Assembly (NCBI GenBank): GCA_964453435.1
Contig: CAYVQZ010000042.1
Coordinates: 1 to 48,906 of the forward strand
Source of the DNA: CAYVQZ01 sp964453435
GTDB taxonomy: Bacteria > Abyssobacteria > SURF-5
Direction: 5' to 3'
DNA length: 48,906 bases
Numbering within the stretch: position 1 is the first letter of the stretch; each line of letters starts with the position of its first letter. The notes under the pieces are model-generated. The model had not been told where the DNA came from, did no database searches, and worked only from the letters and a program-made list of their open reading frames with translations. Of the stretch, positions 25,488 through 33,581 are shown piece by piece. The position numbers and the translations under genes are program-made.

Positions 25488-26543
25488 TTACCTGAACAGC
25501 TTTTTGTTGCGCGCCTTCGTGCGGGCGGCTTCGGGAGTGACAATACACTGCTCGACAAGTTCCATCAGGTGCTCATCGAGGATTTGCATCCCGTAGCGTC
25601 GCCCCGTCTCCATGATGGAAATCATTTGCTCTATTTTGCCTTCACGGATCGCATTGGAAATCGCCGGTATGCCTATGAGTATCTCGGCGGCGGCAACCAT
25701 GCCGGAGCCATCGGTCCTCCTTAACAACTGTTGGGATACGACACCCGTAAGCGTTTCGGAGAGAAGGGTGCGCACCTGGTTGCGCTGCTCGAAGGGAAAG
25801 ACGTTGATGATCCTGTTGATGGTCTTCGCCGCGTTGTCGGTATGAAGCGTGCCGAACACCAAGGCGCCGGTTTCGGCGGTCGTCAATGCGGTCGATATCG
25901 TTTCGAGGTCGCGCATCTCGCCGACCATGATGACATCGGGGTCCTGGCGGACGGCCACGCGGAGCGCCGACGAGAAGCTCTCCGTATGGGGACCCACCTG
26001 CCGCTGTGTGATGATACTGTTGACATTGTTGTGCAGGTATTCGATCGGCTCTTCTATCGTGATGATGTGGCAGTGACGGTTCCGGTTGATATAATCAATC
26101 ATTGACGCGAGCGTCGTCGTTTTACCGCAGCCGGAAGGTCCGCACACAAGGACAAACCCCCTTTGTGACGAAGCGAGCTTCTGCACACCGGCGGGGAACC
26201 CCAGTTCGTCCAGTGACCGGATCTTCGACGGAATCGCGCGAAACGCAATTGCGGTGCCGTGCGACTGCTTATAGACATTGCTCCTGAAGCGCGACACTCC
26301 CGGCAGCTCATATGCGAGGTCGAGTTCGCCTTCCTCCTCCAGGATTTTAATTTGCCGATTCGTAAGAATCTCGTACACAAGCGGTCTGACGACCTCGTCG
26401 GTCAAAGTATCGGAATTGTTGCCAAACGTAACCGGCCTCAACTCGCCGTGAACTCTGACCACGGCGCGGGAGCCCGACATTATCATAAGGTCGGACCCAT
26501 CATTTTCGACCAGAAACTCCAGGAATCTGTCTATTTCGGCCAC
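25488..26543 (-). CDS. pilT: PilT-family type IV pilus retraction ATPase, beta type (copy D)
   Basis: I start at GTG 26543, 13 bases after the upstream gene's stop. This makes a 351-residue protein matching copy B; the longer frame would add a basic leader read from the neighbour's coding end. It has Walker A GPSGCGKTT, the Asp box IITIEEPIEY, the Walker B region VGEMRDLETI and the His box LVFGTLHTDNAAKTINRI. The retraction motif is AISNAIREGKIEQMISIMET, close to the AIRNLIRE box of PilT. The N-terminal EIDRFLEFLVENDGSDLMIM parallels copy B. It is a hexameric ATPase that depolymerises pili at the inner membrane. Last gene of the four-gene run, all on the minus strand with gaps of 13 to 23 bases. 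Confidence 0.9.
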   Translation of the reverse strand: MAEIDRFLEFLVENDGSDLMIMSGSRAVVRVHGELRPVTFGNNSDTLTDEVVRPLVYEILTNRQIKILEEEGELDLAYELPGVSRFRSNVYKQSHGTAIAFRAIPSKIRSLDELGFPAGVQKLASSQRGFVLVCGPSGCGKTTTLASMIDYINRNRHCHIITIEEPIEYLHNNVNSIITQRQVGPHTESFSSALRVAVRQDPDVIMVGEMRDLETISTALTTAETGALVFGTLHTDNAAKTINRIINVFPFEQRNQVRTLLSETLTGVVSQQLLRRTDGSGMVAAAEILIGIPAISNAIREGKIEQMISIMETGRRYGMQILDEHLMELVEQCIVTPEAARTKARNKKLFR

Positions 26544-26556
26544 TGCACAATCCGCC

Positions 26557-27669
26557 TCAAGCCCGCTTTCGGGCCTGTTCTTTCTTGCGTTTCTCGCTTT
26601 CCTTCTTCTGTTCGACAAGAAATTCGCGAAGCAGGCCCTTGTCTTCGATCTTTGTCTGGGCCGTTTTCGCATCGATAAGATTTCCTTTCAGAAGCTCGAT
26701 GATGTGTTCGTCCATCAACTGCATACCAAACTTTTTGCCGGTCTGCATGGTCGATGGGATTCGGTATGTATCGCCGTGTCGGATAAGGCTGGCAACGGCG
26801 CCCGTGTTGACCATAACCTCAATGGCCAGCACCATACCGTCGCCGGTCCGATTCCGCATCAATTGTTGAGAGAGAACGCCCACCAGAGACTCGCCGAGCA
26901 TGGTCCTCATCATAAATTGCTGTTCGGGGGGAAACACGTTGATAATGCGCTCGACGGTCTTCGCGGCGCCACGTGTATGCAGTGTGCTGAAAACGAGGTG
27001 CCCGGTCTCCGCCGCCGAAACGGCCAGAGATATCGTTTCGAGGTCGCGCATCTCCCCCACTACAATGACATCGGGATTCTCACGGACAACCGACCTCAGG
27101 GCCGATGCAAAACTCCTTGTGTGGGTGCCCACTTCCCGCTGGTCGATGTATGCCTTGTCGTTACCATACTCAAACTCAATAGGGTCCTCAATGGTAATGA
27201 TGTGGCACGCGCGCTCGTGATTAATCAAATCCACGAGAGCCGCGAGGGTCGTGGATTTTCCGCAACCCGACGGCCCGGTGACGAGGAAAAGGCCCTGCTC
27301 CCGCCTGCTGATCTCCTTGACGACTTCGGGCAACCCGATGCTCTCGGCTGTGCGAATCTCCGTCGGGATAACCCGGAACGCGCCGCTGACGCCCCGTTCC
27401 TCCTGATGGATATTCACGCGGAACCGGCCGACCCCGGCGATTCCATACGAGAAGTCGATTTCTTTATATCGGTCGAACTCCTGCCGCTGTCCCTCGTTCA
27501 TTATCTCGAGGAGTTCTCGCTCGTTCTGCTCGGGCGAACGAGCATCGAACCCTTCAAACTTGACAATGTTGCCGAACATCCTGATCATCGGTGGAGACTT
27601 CGAACACAGATGAACATCCGAAACGTTTTTCTCCTTCGCACGCTTGAGTATCGAATCTATCGCCGCCAT
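26557..27669 (-). CDS. pilT: PilT-family ATPase, alpha type (copy C)
   Basis: 370 residues starting at ATG 27669. N-terminus AAIDSILKRAKEKNVSDVHL, then PPMIRMFGNIVKFEGFD, Walker A GPSGCGKST, ITIEDPIEFEY, VGEMRDLETISL, STLHTRGAAKTVERIINVFP and the C-terminal SLIRHGDTYRIPSTMQTGKK then GLLREFLVEQKK with a lysine-rich tail. Copy A shares the KST Walker variant, the TYxIP motif and the VERxINVFPP stretch; copies B and D do not. Its C-terminus is longer than the beta type. It is presumably a pilus motor ATPase whose surface differs from the beta type, so it may act with it, as PilU does with PilT in other bacteria. Confidence 0.92.
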   Translation of the reverse strand: MAAIDSILKRAKEKNVSDVHLCSKSPPMIRMFGNIVKFEGFDARSPEQNERELLEIMNEGQRQEFDRYKEIDFSYGIAGVGRFRVNIHQEERGVSGAFRVIPTEIRTAESIGLPEVVKEISRREQGLFLVTGPSGCGKSTTLAALVDLINHERACHIITIEDPIEFEYGNDKAYIDQREVGTHTRSFASALRSVVRENPDVIVVGEMRDLETISLAVSAAETGHLVFSTLHTRGAAKTVERIINVFPPEQQFMMRTMLGESLVGVLSQQLMRNRTGDGMVLAIEVMVNTGAVASLIRHGDTYRIPSTMQTGKKFGMQLMDEHIIELLKGNLIDAKTAQTKIEDKGLLREFLVEQKKESEKRKKEQARKRA

Positions 27670-27692
27670 GGGAACCCTTTCCGCATTCTCCC

Positions 27693-28748
27693 TCAGTTAA
27701 ACCTGTGTTTTTCAAACGCTTTTTCGCGCGCCTCCTCGCGGGAAATGGCGCCCCGGCCCAATAACTTCAGCAGGTGATCGTCCAGCATTTGCATGCCCTC
27801 GCGCGAGCTCGTTTGCATGATGGAAATTATCTGTTCGACCTTGTTTTCCCGGATGGCGTTGCGGATGGCCGGACTGCAAATCATAATCTCCATCGCGGCA
27901 ACGCGGCCTTTCTTGTCGGACCGCTTCAAAAGAGTCTGTGCGATAACGGAGGAAAGGCATTCCGACAAGAGGGTCCGAATCTGGTTCTGAGCTTCATTCG
28001 GAAACACGTCGATTATCCGGTTGATCGTCTTGGCCGCGCTGTTCGTATGAAGGGTGGCGAATACGAGCGACCCTGTCTCGGCAGCAGTGAGAGCAAGGGA
28101 AATGGTTTCGAGGTCGCGCATCTCGCCCACCAGGATTATGTCCGGGTCCTGCCGAAGCGCCACCCGCAAAGCAGCCGCGAACGAGTTGGTGTGAACCCCC
28201 ACCTCTCGCTGGGTGATCAAACAGTTTTTGTTTTGATGCACGAATTCTATCGGGTCTTCTATCGTGACAATATGGCCTTCGCGCTCGTCGTTTATCTGGT
28301 CCATCATGGCGGCAAGACTCGTTGTTTTCCCGCTTCCCGTCGGGCCCGTTACGAGAATCAATCCGCTGCTGAAACGAGCGATTTCCTTCAGTTGGTCCGG
28401 CAATCCCAGTTCATCGACGGTGGCGATGTCCGTTGGTATCGTTCGCATGACGGTGGACGGTCCGTTTATCTGGTTATGCACGTTCACGCGGAAACGCGCC
28501 ACACCGGCCAGCTCATAGGCAAGGTCAAGGTCGCCCGTCGCCTCGAAATGGCGTATCTGGTCGTCATTCAACATTTCGTAGATAAACGCCCGATTCATCT
28601 CTGGCGTCAGGATGACGTCTCCCTCACTGAAATCGATCCTCCTCAAATCTCCGTGAACGCGGATGAGCGGCCGGGCGCCGCACATCATGTGCAGGTCCGA
28701 GCCCTCCTGTTCGACCATGAACTCGAGAAGTCTATCGATTTGCGGCAC
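27693..28748 (-). CDS. pilT: PilT-family ATPase, beta type (copy B)
   Basis: 351 residues from ATG 28748: MPQIDRLLEFMVEQEGSDLH, the N-terminal PAS-like domain, Walker A GPTGSGKTT, Asp box VTIEDPIEFVH, VGEMRDLETISLALTAAETG, His box FATLHTNSAAKTINRIIDVF and the PilT-type retraction box AIRNAIRENKVEQIISIMQT. This is the most canonical PilT of the four. It retracts type IV pili for twitching or DNA uptake. The stop is 23 bases before the next gene (copy C). No pilin or assembly gene is in the window, so the pilus it serves is encoded elsewhere. Confidence 0.92.
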   Translation of the reverse strand: MPQIDRLLEFMVEQEGSDLHMMCGARPLIRVHGDLRRIDFSEGDVILTPEMNRAFIYEMLNDDQIRHFEATGDLDLAYELAGVARFRVNVHNQINGPSTVMRTIPTDIATVDELGLPDQLKEIARFSSGLILVTGPTGSGKTTSLAAMMDQINDEREGHIVTIEDPIEFVHQNKNCLITQREVGVHTNSFAAALRVALRQDPDIILVGEMRDLETISLALTAAETGSLVFATLHTNSAAKTINRIIDVFPNEAQNQIRTLLSECLSSVIAQTLLKRSDKKGRVAAMEIMICSPAIRNAIRENKVEQIISIMQTSSREGMQMLDDHLLKLLGRGAISREEAREKAFEKHRFN

Positions 28749-28762
28749 TGCCGGTCACTTCC

Positions 28763-29851
28763 CTACGCCTTTGCCTTCGCGCGGCCCTTGGTCTGTGATA
28801 AATAGGAACGTATCATTTCTTTGTTCGAGGCCATCTGGTAGGCATGTTTGGGGTCTACCTTTCCGTCGCGCAAAAGCTCCACTATATGGTCGTCCAGCAT
28901 GCGCATGCCATAGTTTCGACCCGCCTGCATATAACCCGGAATCTGGTATGTCTTGTCATCGCGAATCAACGACTTGATGGATGCTGTCGCGATGAGCACT
29001 TCCATTGCGGCAACGCGGCCCGTTCCCTTCGAATTTCTGATAAGTTGCTGCGAAATGACTCCGCCGAGAGATTCCGACAACATAGTTCGAATCTGCTTCT
29101 GCTGATTCGGCGGGAACACATTGATGACTCGCTCAATCGTCTTGTAAGCGCTGAGAGTATGGAGAGTGCTGAACACGAGGTGGCCGGTCTCGGCGGCCGT
29201 AATGGCCATGGAGATGGTCTCAAGATCGCGCATCTCGCCAACGAGGATAACGTCGGGGTCTTCACGAAGCGATGCTCTCAAAGCGGCGGCGAATGAACGC
29301 GTGTGTATTCCCACTTGACGCTGATTCACCTGGCTCTTGATGTTCGCGTGGACGAACTCGATTGGGTCCTCGATTGTTATGATGTGTTCGCCGCGCTCTT
29401 TATTCACAAGATTGATGAGTGCAGCCAACGTTGTCGATTTGCCGCATCCTGCAGGGCCTGTGACGAGAACCAGCCCATTCCGTAAACGAGTCAAGCCCTT
29501 GATCGCTTCGGAGACCCCTATCTCTTCCGCGCTGATGATTTCGGACGGCACAATTCGGAAGGCGCCGGCCATGCCGCGCTCTTCAAGGTACACATTGGTT
29601 CGGAATCGGCTCAGACCCGGGATTTCGTAACAAAAATCCACTTCTTTGCGAACCTCGAACTCCGCCCGTTCATCGCCCTCGAGGATTCCCGTCAGCATCC
29701 TTCCGGAATCCTCCTTCCGTACAGTATCAAAACCCGGCAACTTCTTAATGTCGCCGAAAAGGCGGACCATCGGAGGCATCCCCGCGAGGATATGAACATC
29801 CGACGCCTTCACTTCGAGGGCAGCGCAGAGAATCGAATCGAGTTCGATCAA
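28763..29851 (-). CDS. pilT: PilT-family ATPase, alpha type (copy A)
   Basis: I choose the TTG at 29851, with GGGGGATG about seven bases upstream, because it gives IELDSILCAALEVKASDVHI, parallel to copy C (AAIDSILKRAKEKNVSDVHL); the longer frame starts without a ribosome binding site. The 362-residue product has Walker A GPAGCGKST, IITIEDPIEFVHANIK, VGEMRDLETISMAI, STLHTLSAYKTIERVINVFP, SLIRDDKTYQIPGYMQAGRN and the tail MIRSYLSQTKG. First gene of the four-gene run. It belongs with copy C by the KST Walker variant, TYQIP and VINVFPP, and clearly not with copies B and D. Confidence 0.92.
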   Translation of the reverse strand: MIELDSILCAALEVKASDVHILAGMPPMVRLFGDIKKLPGFDTVRKEDSGRMLTGILEGDERAEFEVRKEVDFCYEIPGLSRFRTNVYLEERGMAGAFRIVPSEIISAEEIGVSEAIKGLTRLRNGLVLVTGPAGCGKSTTLAALINLVNKERGEHIITIEDPIEFVHANIKSQVNQRQVGIHTRSFAAALRASLREDPDVILVGEMRDLETISMAITAAETGHLVFSTLHTLSAYKTIERVINVFPPNQQKQIRTMLSESLGGVISQQLIRNSKGTGRVAAMEVLIATASIKSLIRDDKTYQIPGYMQAGRNYGMRMLDDHIVELLRDGKVDPKHAYQMASNKEMIRSYLSQTKGRAKAKA

Positions 29852-30039
29852 AATTTCATCCCCCACATTATGTAACTTGTTGATAAAAAGGCAAAACAAA
29901 GCCCCGATGCGGATTCACACGAAGCCTTTGAATCCCACATAATTATAAAGAAGCTGGAGTCTCTCTGTCAATTCGTCGGCTGTCCGGCAAAAACAATCGG
30001 CGAGAGCCGGTGTGAGCAGGAGTTTCGTGTCGCGGATTT
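29852..30039. other. Leader of the pilT cluster
   Basis: About 190 bases between two minus-strand genes. AT-rich segments at 29865-29955 could hold the cluster promoter, but I see no convincing -35/-10 pair. Confidence 0.3.
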
Positions 30040-31047
30040 CTATAAAGATGACTTTGGAATATCCCGGGCGGCCGGAATCCCTTCCACCGACTCGGCGTTT
30101 CTCACCGCGTCCACAATCGCGTCCGTAATAGCCCGCGCAGCCGCCGCCCCAATAGCAGAAACGGGAATGGAGAAGTCGGAGCCCGCCTCACTGAGCGCAA
30201 AAACAACGTCGCCGTCAAAAGAAGTGTGCGCGGGCGTGATGGCCCTTGCTATTCCGTTGCTCGCCATCTGTGCAAGCTTGTTTGTCTCCTCCTTGGTCAA
30301 CCGCGCATTTGTGGCAACTACGCCGATTACCGTGTTGGAAAAGCCCCATATAGTGGCTGAAAGGTCCCCCCTCATCACTTTTTCCGTATCAGCGAAACCC
30401 TTTCCGTCGTGATTTCTGGCCCCTGCGATAATCCGGCCGGTTTCGGGGTCGCGCACATCGCCGAGCGCGTTCACCGCAACGATTGCGCCCACTCTTGCGT
30501 TTCCATGTAAAGGAACGCAGGCCGTGCCCACACCGCCTTTCATTGCCCGGGCCATTCCGAAAATCTTTCCAACGGTCGCGCCAGCGCCGACTCCGACATT
30601 TCCGCGGGCAAACCGCCCGTCGGTCGCCTGAACGCATGCACGATAGCCCATTTCGGAATCGGGCCGGGCTGTGGGACTGCCAATGACAAGGTCGAAAAGG
30701 ATGGCCGCGGGCACGATCGGCACGCGTGCGGTCTTCATGTCGAAGCCCCGGCCCCGTTCCTCGAGATAGCGCATGACGCCGGTGGCGGCGTCGAGGCCAA
30801 AAGCGCTTCCGCCGGAGAGAAGCACAGCATGAATGTTCTCAATCAGGTGGGTAGGCCGCAGAAGTTCGATTTCACGGGTTCCTGTCGCAGAGCCTCTCAC
30901 GTCAACTCCGCCCGTCATGGCGCAATCGCATATGATAACAGTACAGCCCGTCAAGCCCTCCGTATCGGTTGCGTGCCCGACGCGCAGGCCGCCGACGTCG
31001 GTGAGGTAACCCTGAGAGTGTCTCTCGCCGATGGGTGGAGGTTTCAT
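30040..31047 (-). CDS. P1-family peptidase (DmpA-type aminopeptidase)
   Basis: The 335-residue protein has the P1 (DmpA, L-aminopeptidase/D-esterase) features: VGGLRVGHATDTEGLTGCTV near the start, VLLSGGSAFGLDAATGVMRY (about residues 75-94), GNVGVGAGATVGK (about 150-162), and the nucleophile region SNTVIGVVATNARLTKEE (about 238-255) with Thr in the position expected for autoproteolytic activation. These enzymes self-cleave and trim N-terminal residues from peptides or act on beta-peptides and esters. It is transcribed alone; the start has no strong ribosome binding site, so a somewhat different start is possible. Confidence 0.9.
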   Translation of the reverse strand: MKPPPIGERHSQGYLTDVGGLRVGHATDTEGLTGCTVIICDCAMTGGVDVRGSATGTREIELLRPTHLIENIHAVLLSGGSAFGLDAATGVMRYLEERGRGFDMKTARVPIVPAAILFDLVIGSPTARPDSEMGYRACVQATDGRFARGNVGVGAGATVGKIFGMARAMKGGVGTACVPLHGNARVGAIVAVNALGDVRDPETGRIIAGARNHDGKGFADTEKVMRGDLSATIWGFSNTVIGVVATNARLTKEETNKLAQMASNGIARAITPAHTSFDGDVVFALSEAGSDFSIPVSAIGAAAARAITDAIVDAVRNAESVEGIPAARDIPKSSL

Positions 31048-31219
31048 TTGAGCGCGCCGGATAATTCGAGTCGATATTCCCGCTCAGGGTACTGCACCGC
31101 TGTTCGTGAAAAATGATGAATTTGCCGAGCAGTGGTACAACAGCCTCTCCCTGGCGCTTATCAGACTGATTCCATTTGCCAATTCACTGAGGGAATGCTG
31201 CCGAAAGGAAGGCCGGCGC

Positions 31220-33109
31220 TCAGCTGATGAGTTCGAATATCTTGACCATACCTTCCTTATTCGGCATGACCTGAAAATGGATACCGCTGGTATCCTTCGA
31301 TATTTTCTTGAGAATCGGCGGGCATTGCTCTCGCCCGATGAATATCGAGTGAATCGAGACTCCCAGTTTCTTGGCCAGCTTGAGTTCCTGTTTTACCTCT
31401 TTATCGCCGCTTGTGGGCATCCCGTCGGTCAGAAAAATGACGTGTTGACGTCCGCCCCGGATCACCGCAAATTCTTTCAGCGCATCGTCGAGAGCGTTCT
31501 GGTAATCCGTGAATCCGGAGCATTGTGTTTCCATGCTCTTTCGCATCAGCGCTTCATAGTTCCGCGTGAAAAAGTTCCCCCCGTCCAAATATTTGTAGGA
31601 CTGATGGTTGAACTCGATATAGCCGACGGACATCCTGTTTTGTTTCGCCATTTCAACGAGACCGATCACGACCATGGAGACCCACAGCGAAGATTTGCCC
31701 GTCATGGACTGGCTGATGTCGCGAATCACGGCAAGTCGCCCGCCGCGCTCCTTCCGGGTGCGGCGAAACACGCGCGGTGGTGTCGGGTTCGCGTGCTCGA
31801 CCCACACGCTGCCCTCTCCCGGGTCGGTGTCAAAGAAATCTTCCAACGTGCGCATCGAACGCATCTGTTTCGGAAGGCCGCCGACAACCTCTCGCGTGGA
31901 GGCAATGCTTCTCTCGACTTCGCCCTGAATGACTTTGAGAATCATGTCGAGGTCGTCGATCTTTTCCTTATTGAGGGCAGACGAACTATCCTTTTGCTGC
32001 CCGTCTTTCTTTATCTTTTCATAGTGGACTTCTTTGCGGTAGGGAGAGGTCTCGTCGGTCTCTTCGTCGGAGGGAGACGCCTCGGTTTCGACCGCGTCCT
32101 CCGCTTCCTCGCTCTGGGCCGAGTCCTCGGAAGAGCTCTGTTCCGGCTGGCCTTCTTCGTCTAGCTCATCGTTTTTTTTTTGCTGAGCCTCTTGGAGAAG
32201 GTCCTCGATTCTCTCGTGAACCTCGGGAGGAACCCGAAATGTGGTCATATATTTCAAAACAATCAGGTCTTCCGGCTTAACCTCCCATCGATGCTCCAGA
32301 ACAGCCTTGGCCTTGAGCATCTTGACCGCCTTGACGAGAAAGGTCCGGTCAGTGATAAGAGAGTTGTTGTCGTTCAAATCAAATTTCGTCATCAGGTCGG
32401 TGACGAAGTTGATAAGTATCTCCTTGACCAAGTCGGGCAGTTTCACCTTGAGCAGAAGGTCCCGCTGTAATTTGAGGCTGTCGGAGGAGGACGGAACTAT
32501 TTCCGAATCATCGAAATCGTGGATCGCGTAAAAATCAATTACCTCTCTCGCTCTGTCCCACTGGCTCTTCTGGATCAACCCCACAACCCTGAGTTGCAGC
32601 GTAAACCTGTCCAGATTTGCCAGGTCGAGAGGCTCGTTGTAGTAGTCCTCGCGAGCCGGGTTGCCGGTGGCGATTGTCGTCAGTAGCGGAATGCGCTCCT
32701 TGCCGAACTTACGCTCATTCAACACCCGCAATAACACGTTCAACGATTCGCCCGGTGCACGCGAAATGTCATCGAGAACGCAAATGTCGGCAGTGAGTAT
32801 GCGACCCTTTGATATCTCCTGCCGGATCATCTCGCTCTGTTCGTCGCGCTCGCGATGAATCACATAGTCGCCCACCAGTTCGGACAGCCGCGTATCGCGA
32901 TGCAGTTGATAGAAAAAGAAACTCAAGTTTGCCGATTTCGCGGCAATCTCTGCAAGCATTGTCTTTGCGGTGCCGGGCGGACCTTCGATATAAACGTGCT
33001 CGCGCGCGATAAGCCCGAGCAATATCGCTTCTTTTATGTCGTTATGTCCAATGACATACCGATCCATGCACTCCTGAATATGCGAAAGCGTCTTATGCAG
33101 TTCTTCCAT
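31220..33109 (-). CDS. MoxR-type AAA+ ATPase fused to a von Willebrand A domain
   Basis: A single 629-residue protein. Residues 1-300 are a MoxR/BchI-type AAA+ module: Walker A GPPGTAKT (43-50), Walker B region ICVLDDISRAP (109-119) and TIATGNPAREDYY (sensor 1, about 145-157). An acidic, Ser/Glu-rich linker (308-355) leads to a vWA domain with an intact MIDAS: DISQSM (D464, S466, S468), Thr534 in GFTDYQ and Asp562 in FLTDGMPT. The same pairing occurs as two separate genes in magnesium chelatase (BchI/BchD) and in RavA-ViaA-type systems, where the motor remodels or inserts metal into a client. No chelatase context is present, so the client is unknown. It has its own start, and about 170 bases separate it from the P1 gene. 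Confidence 0.9.
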   Translation of the reverse strand: MEELHKTLSHIQECMDRYVIGHNDIKEAILLGLIAREHVYIEGPPGTAKTMLAEIAAKSANLSFFFYQLHRDTRLSELVGDYVIHRERDEQSEMIRQEISKGRILTADICVLDDISRAPGESLNVLLRVLNERKFGKERIPLLTTIATGNPAREDYYNEPLDLANLDRFTLQLRVVGLIQKSQWDRAREVIDFYAIHDFDDSEIVPSSSDSLKLQRDLLLKVKLPDLVKEILINFVTDLMTKFDLNDNNSLITDRTFLVKAVKMLKAKAVLEHRWEVKPEDLIVLKYMTTFRVPPEVHERIEDLLQEAQQKKNDELDEEGQPEQSSSEDSAQSEEAEDAVETEASPSDEETDETSPYRKEVHYEKIKKDGQQKDSSSALNKEKIDDLDMILKVIQGEVERSIASTREVVGGLPKQMRSMRTLEDFFDTDPGEGSVWVEHANPTPPRVFRRTRKERGGRLAVIRDISQSMTGKSSLWVSMVVIGLVEMAKQNRMSVGYIEFNHQSYKYLDGGNFFTRNYEALMRKSMETQCSGFTDYQNALDDALKEFAVIRGGRQHVIFLTDGMPTSGDKEVKQELKLAKKLGVSIHSIFIGREQCPPILKKISKDTSGIHFQVMPNKEGMVKIFELIS

Positions 33110-33581
33110 TGTTCAACCAGACTTTCCACTTGTGGAGGGAGGTAGTTTCCGAAACCAAAAGCTTATTTAATAGTAGCACGCATCCATTGGAAAATGCAAC
33201 CCGCAGAGCTCACCCGTACGGCCCGCTCTCGCGGCAACCTTCGCAACCGCTTCCACCCTCTCGAAAAGCTTCTGTCGCCTCCGTAGGAATGATAAAAGGA
33301 ACTCAAAGAAACGGCTTTCGCAAATACCTCGTGCGATGCTCTCGGCCCGGTTTATTGGGGACACCATAGTCCATGGTGTCCCCAATAAACCGCGTCAACG
33401 ACAAAGGGACAAGATTCCGCACAGCGCGTCCAACAAGATGAGAGATTCTCGCCAATTCCGTGGTGTTGGACAAATTGGCATGGTATTCGCTACTCGCACA
33501 GCGAGAACGAGCTGTCGACACGGTCACGAGTTACTGGACTTGATATGTTTTCTGGGATATAATTGTTTATTGAGGTAATGT
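33110..33581. other. Gene-free divergent region with a large palindrome
   Basis: This lies between the divergent MoxR-vWA and REC-PAS-GGDEF genes. No gene is supported. It holds the 20-bp-arm palindrome (33348-33392) and, near 33556, TATAAT at the end of an extended -10-like GGGATATAAT, a possible promoter for the response regulator but without a clear -35. Confidence 0.45.
33348..33392. repeat. Perfect 20-bp-arm palindrome
   Basis: The arm starting CGGTTTATTGGGGACACCAT (33348-33367) is exactly repeated in inverse at 33373-33392 around a 5-nt loop (AGTCC). The arms contain GGGGACAC, similar in style to the GGGGACTGTCCC of the dispersed repeats. It would form a long hairpin. It resembles a REP/MITE-type element more than a terminator. 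Confidence 0.85.

Noticed and set aside
26704..28805. Long open frames on the plus strand opposite the pilT genes (26704-27777 and 27774-28805)
   Set aside because: They are antisense mirrors of strongly conserved pilT genes; their translations show no family and their openness follows from codon bias of the real genes.
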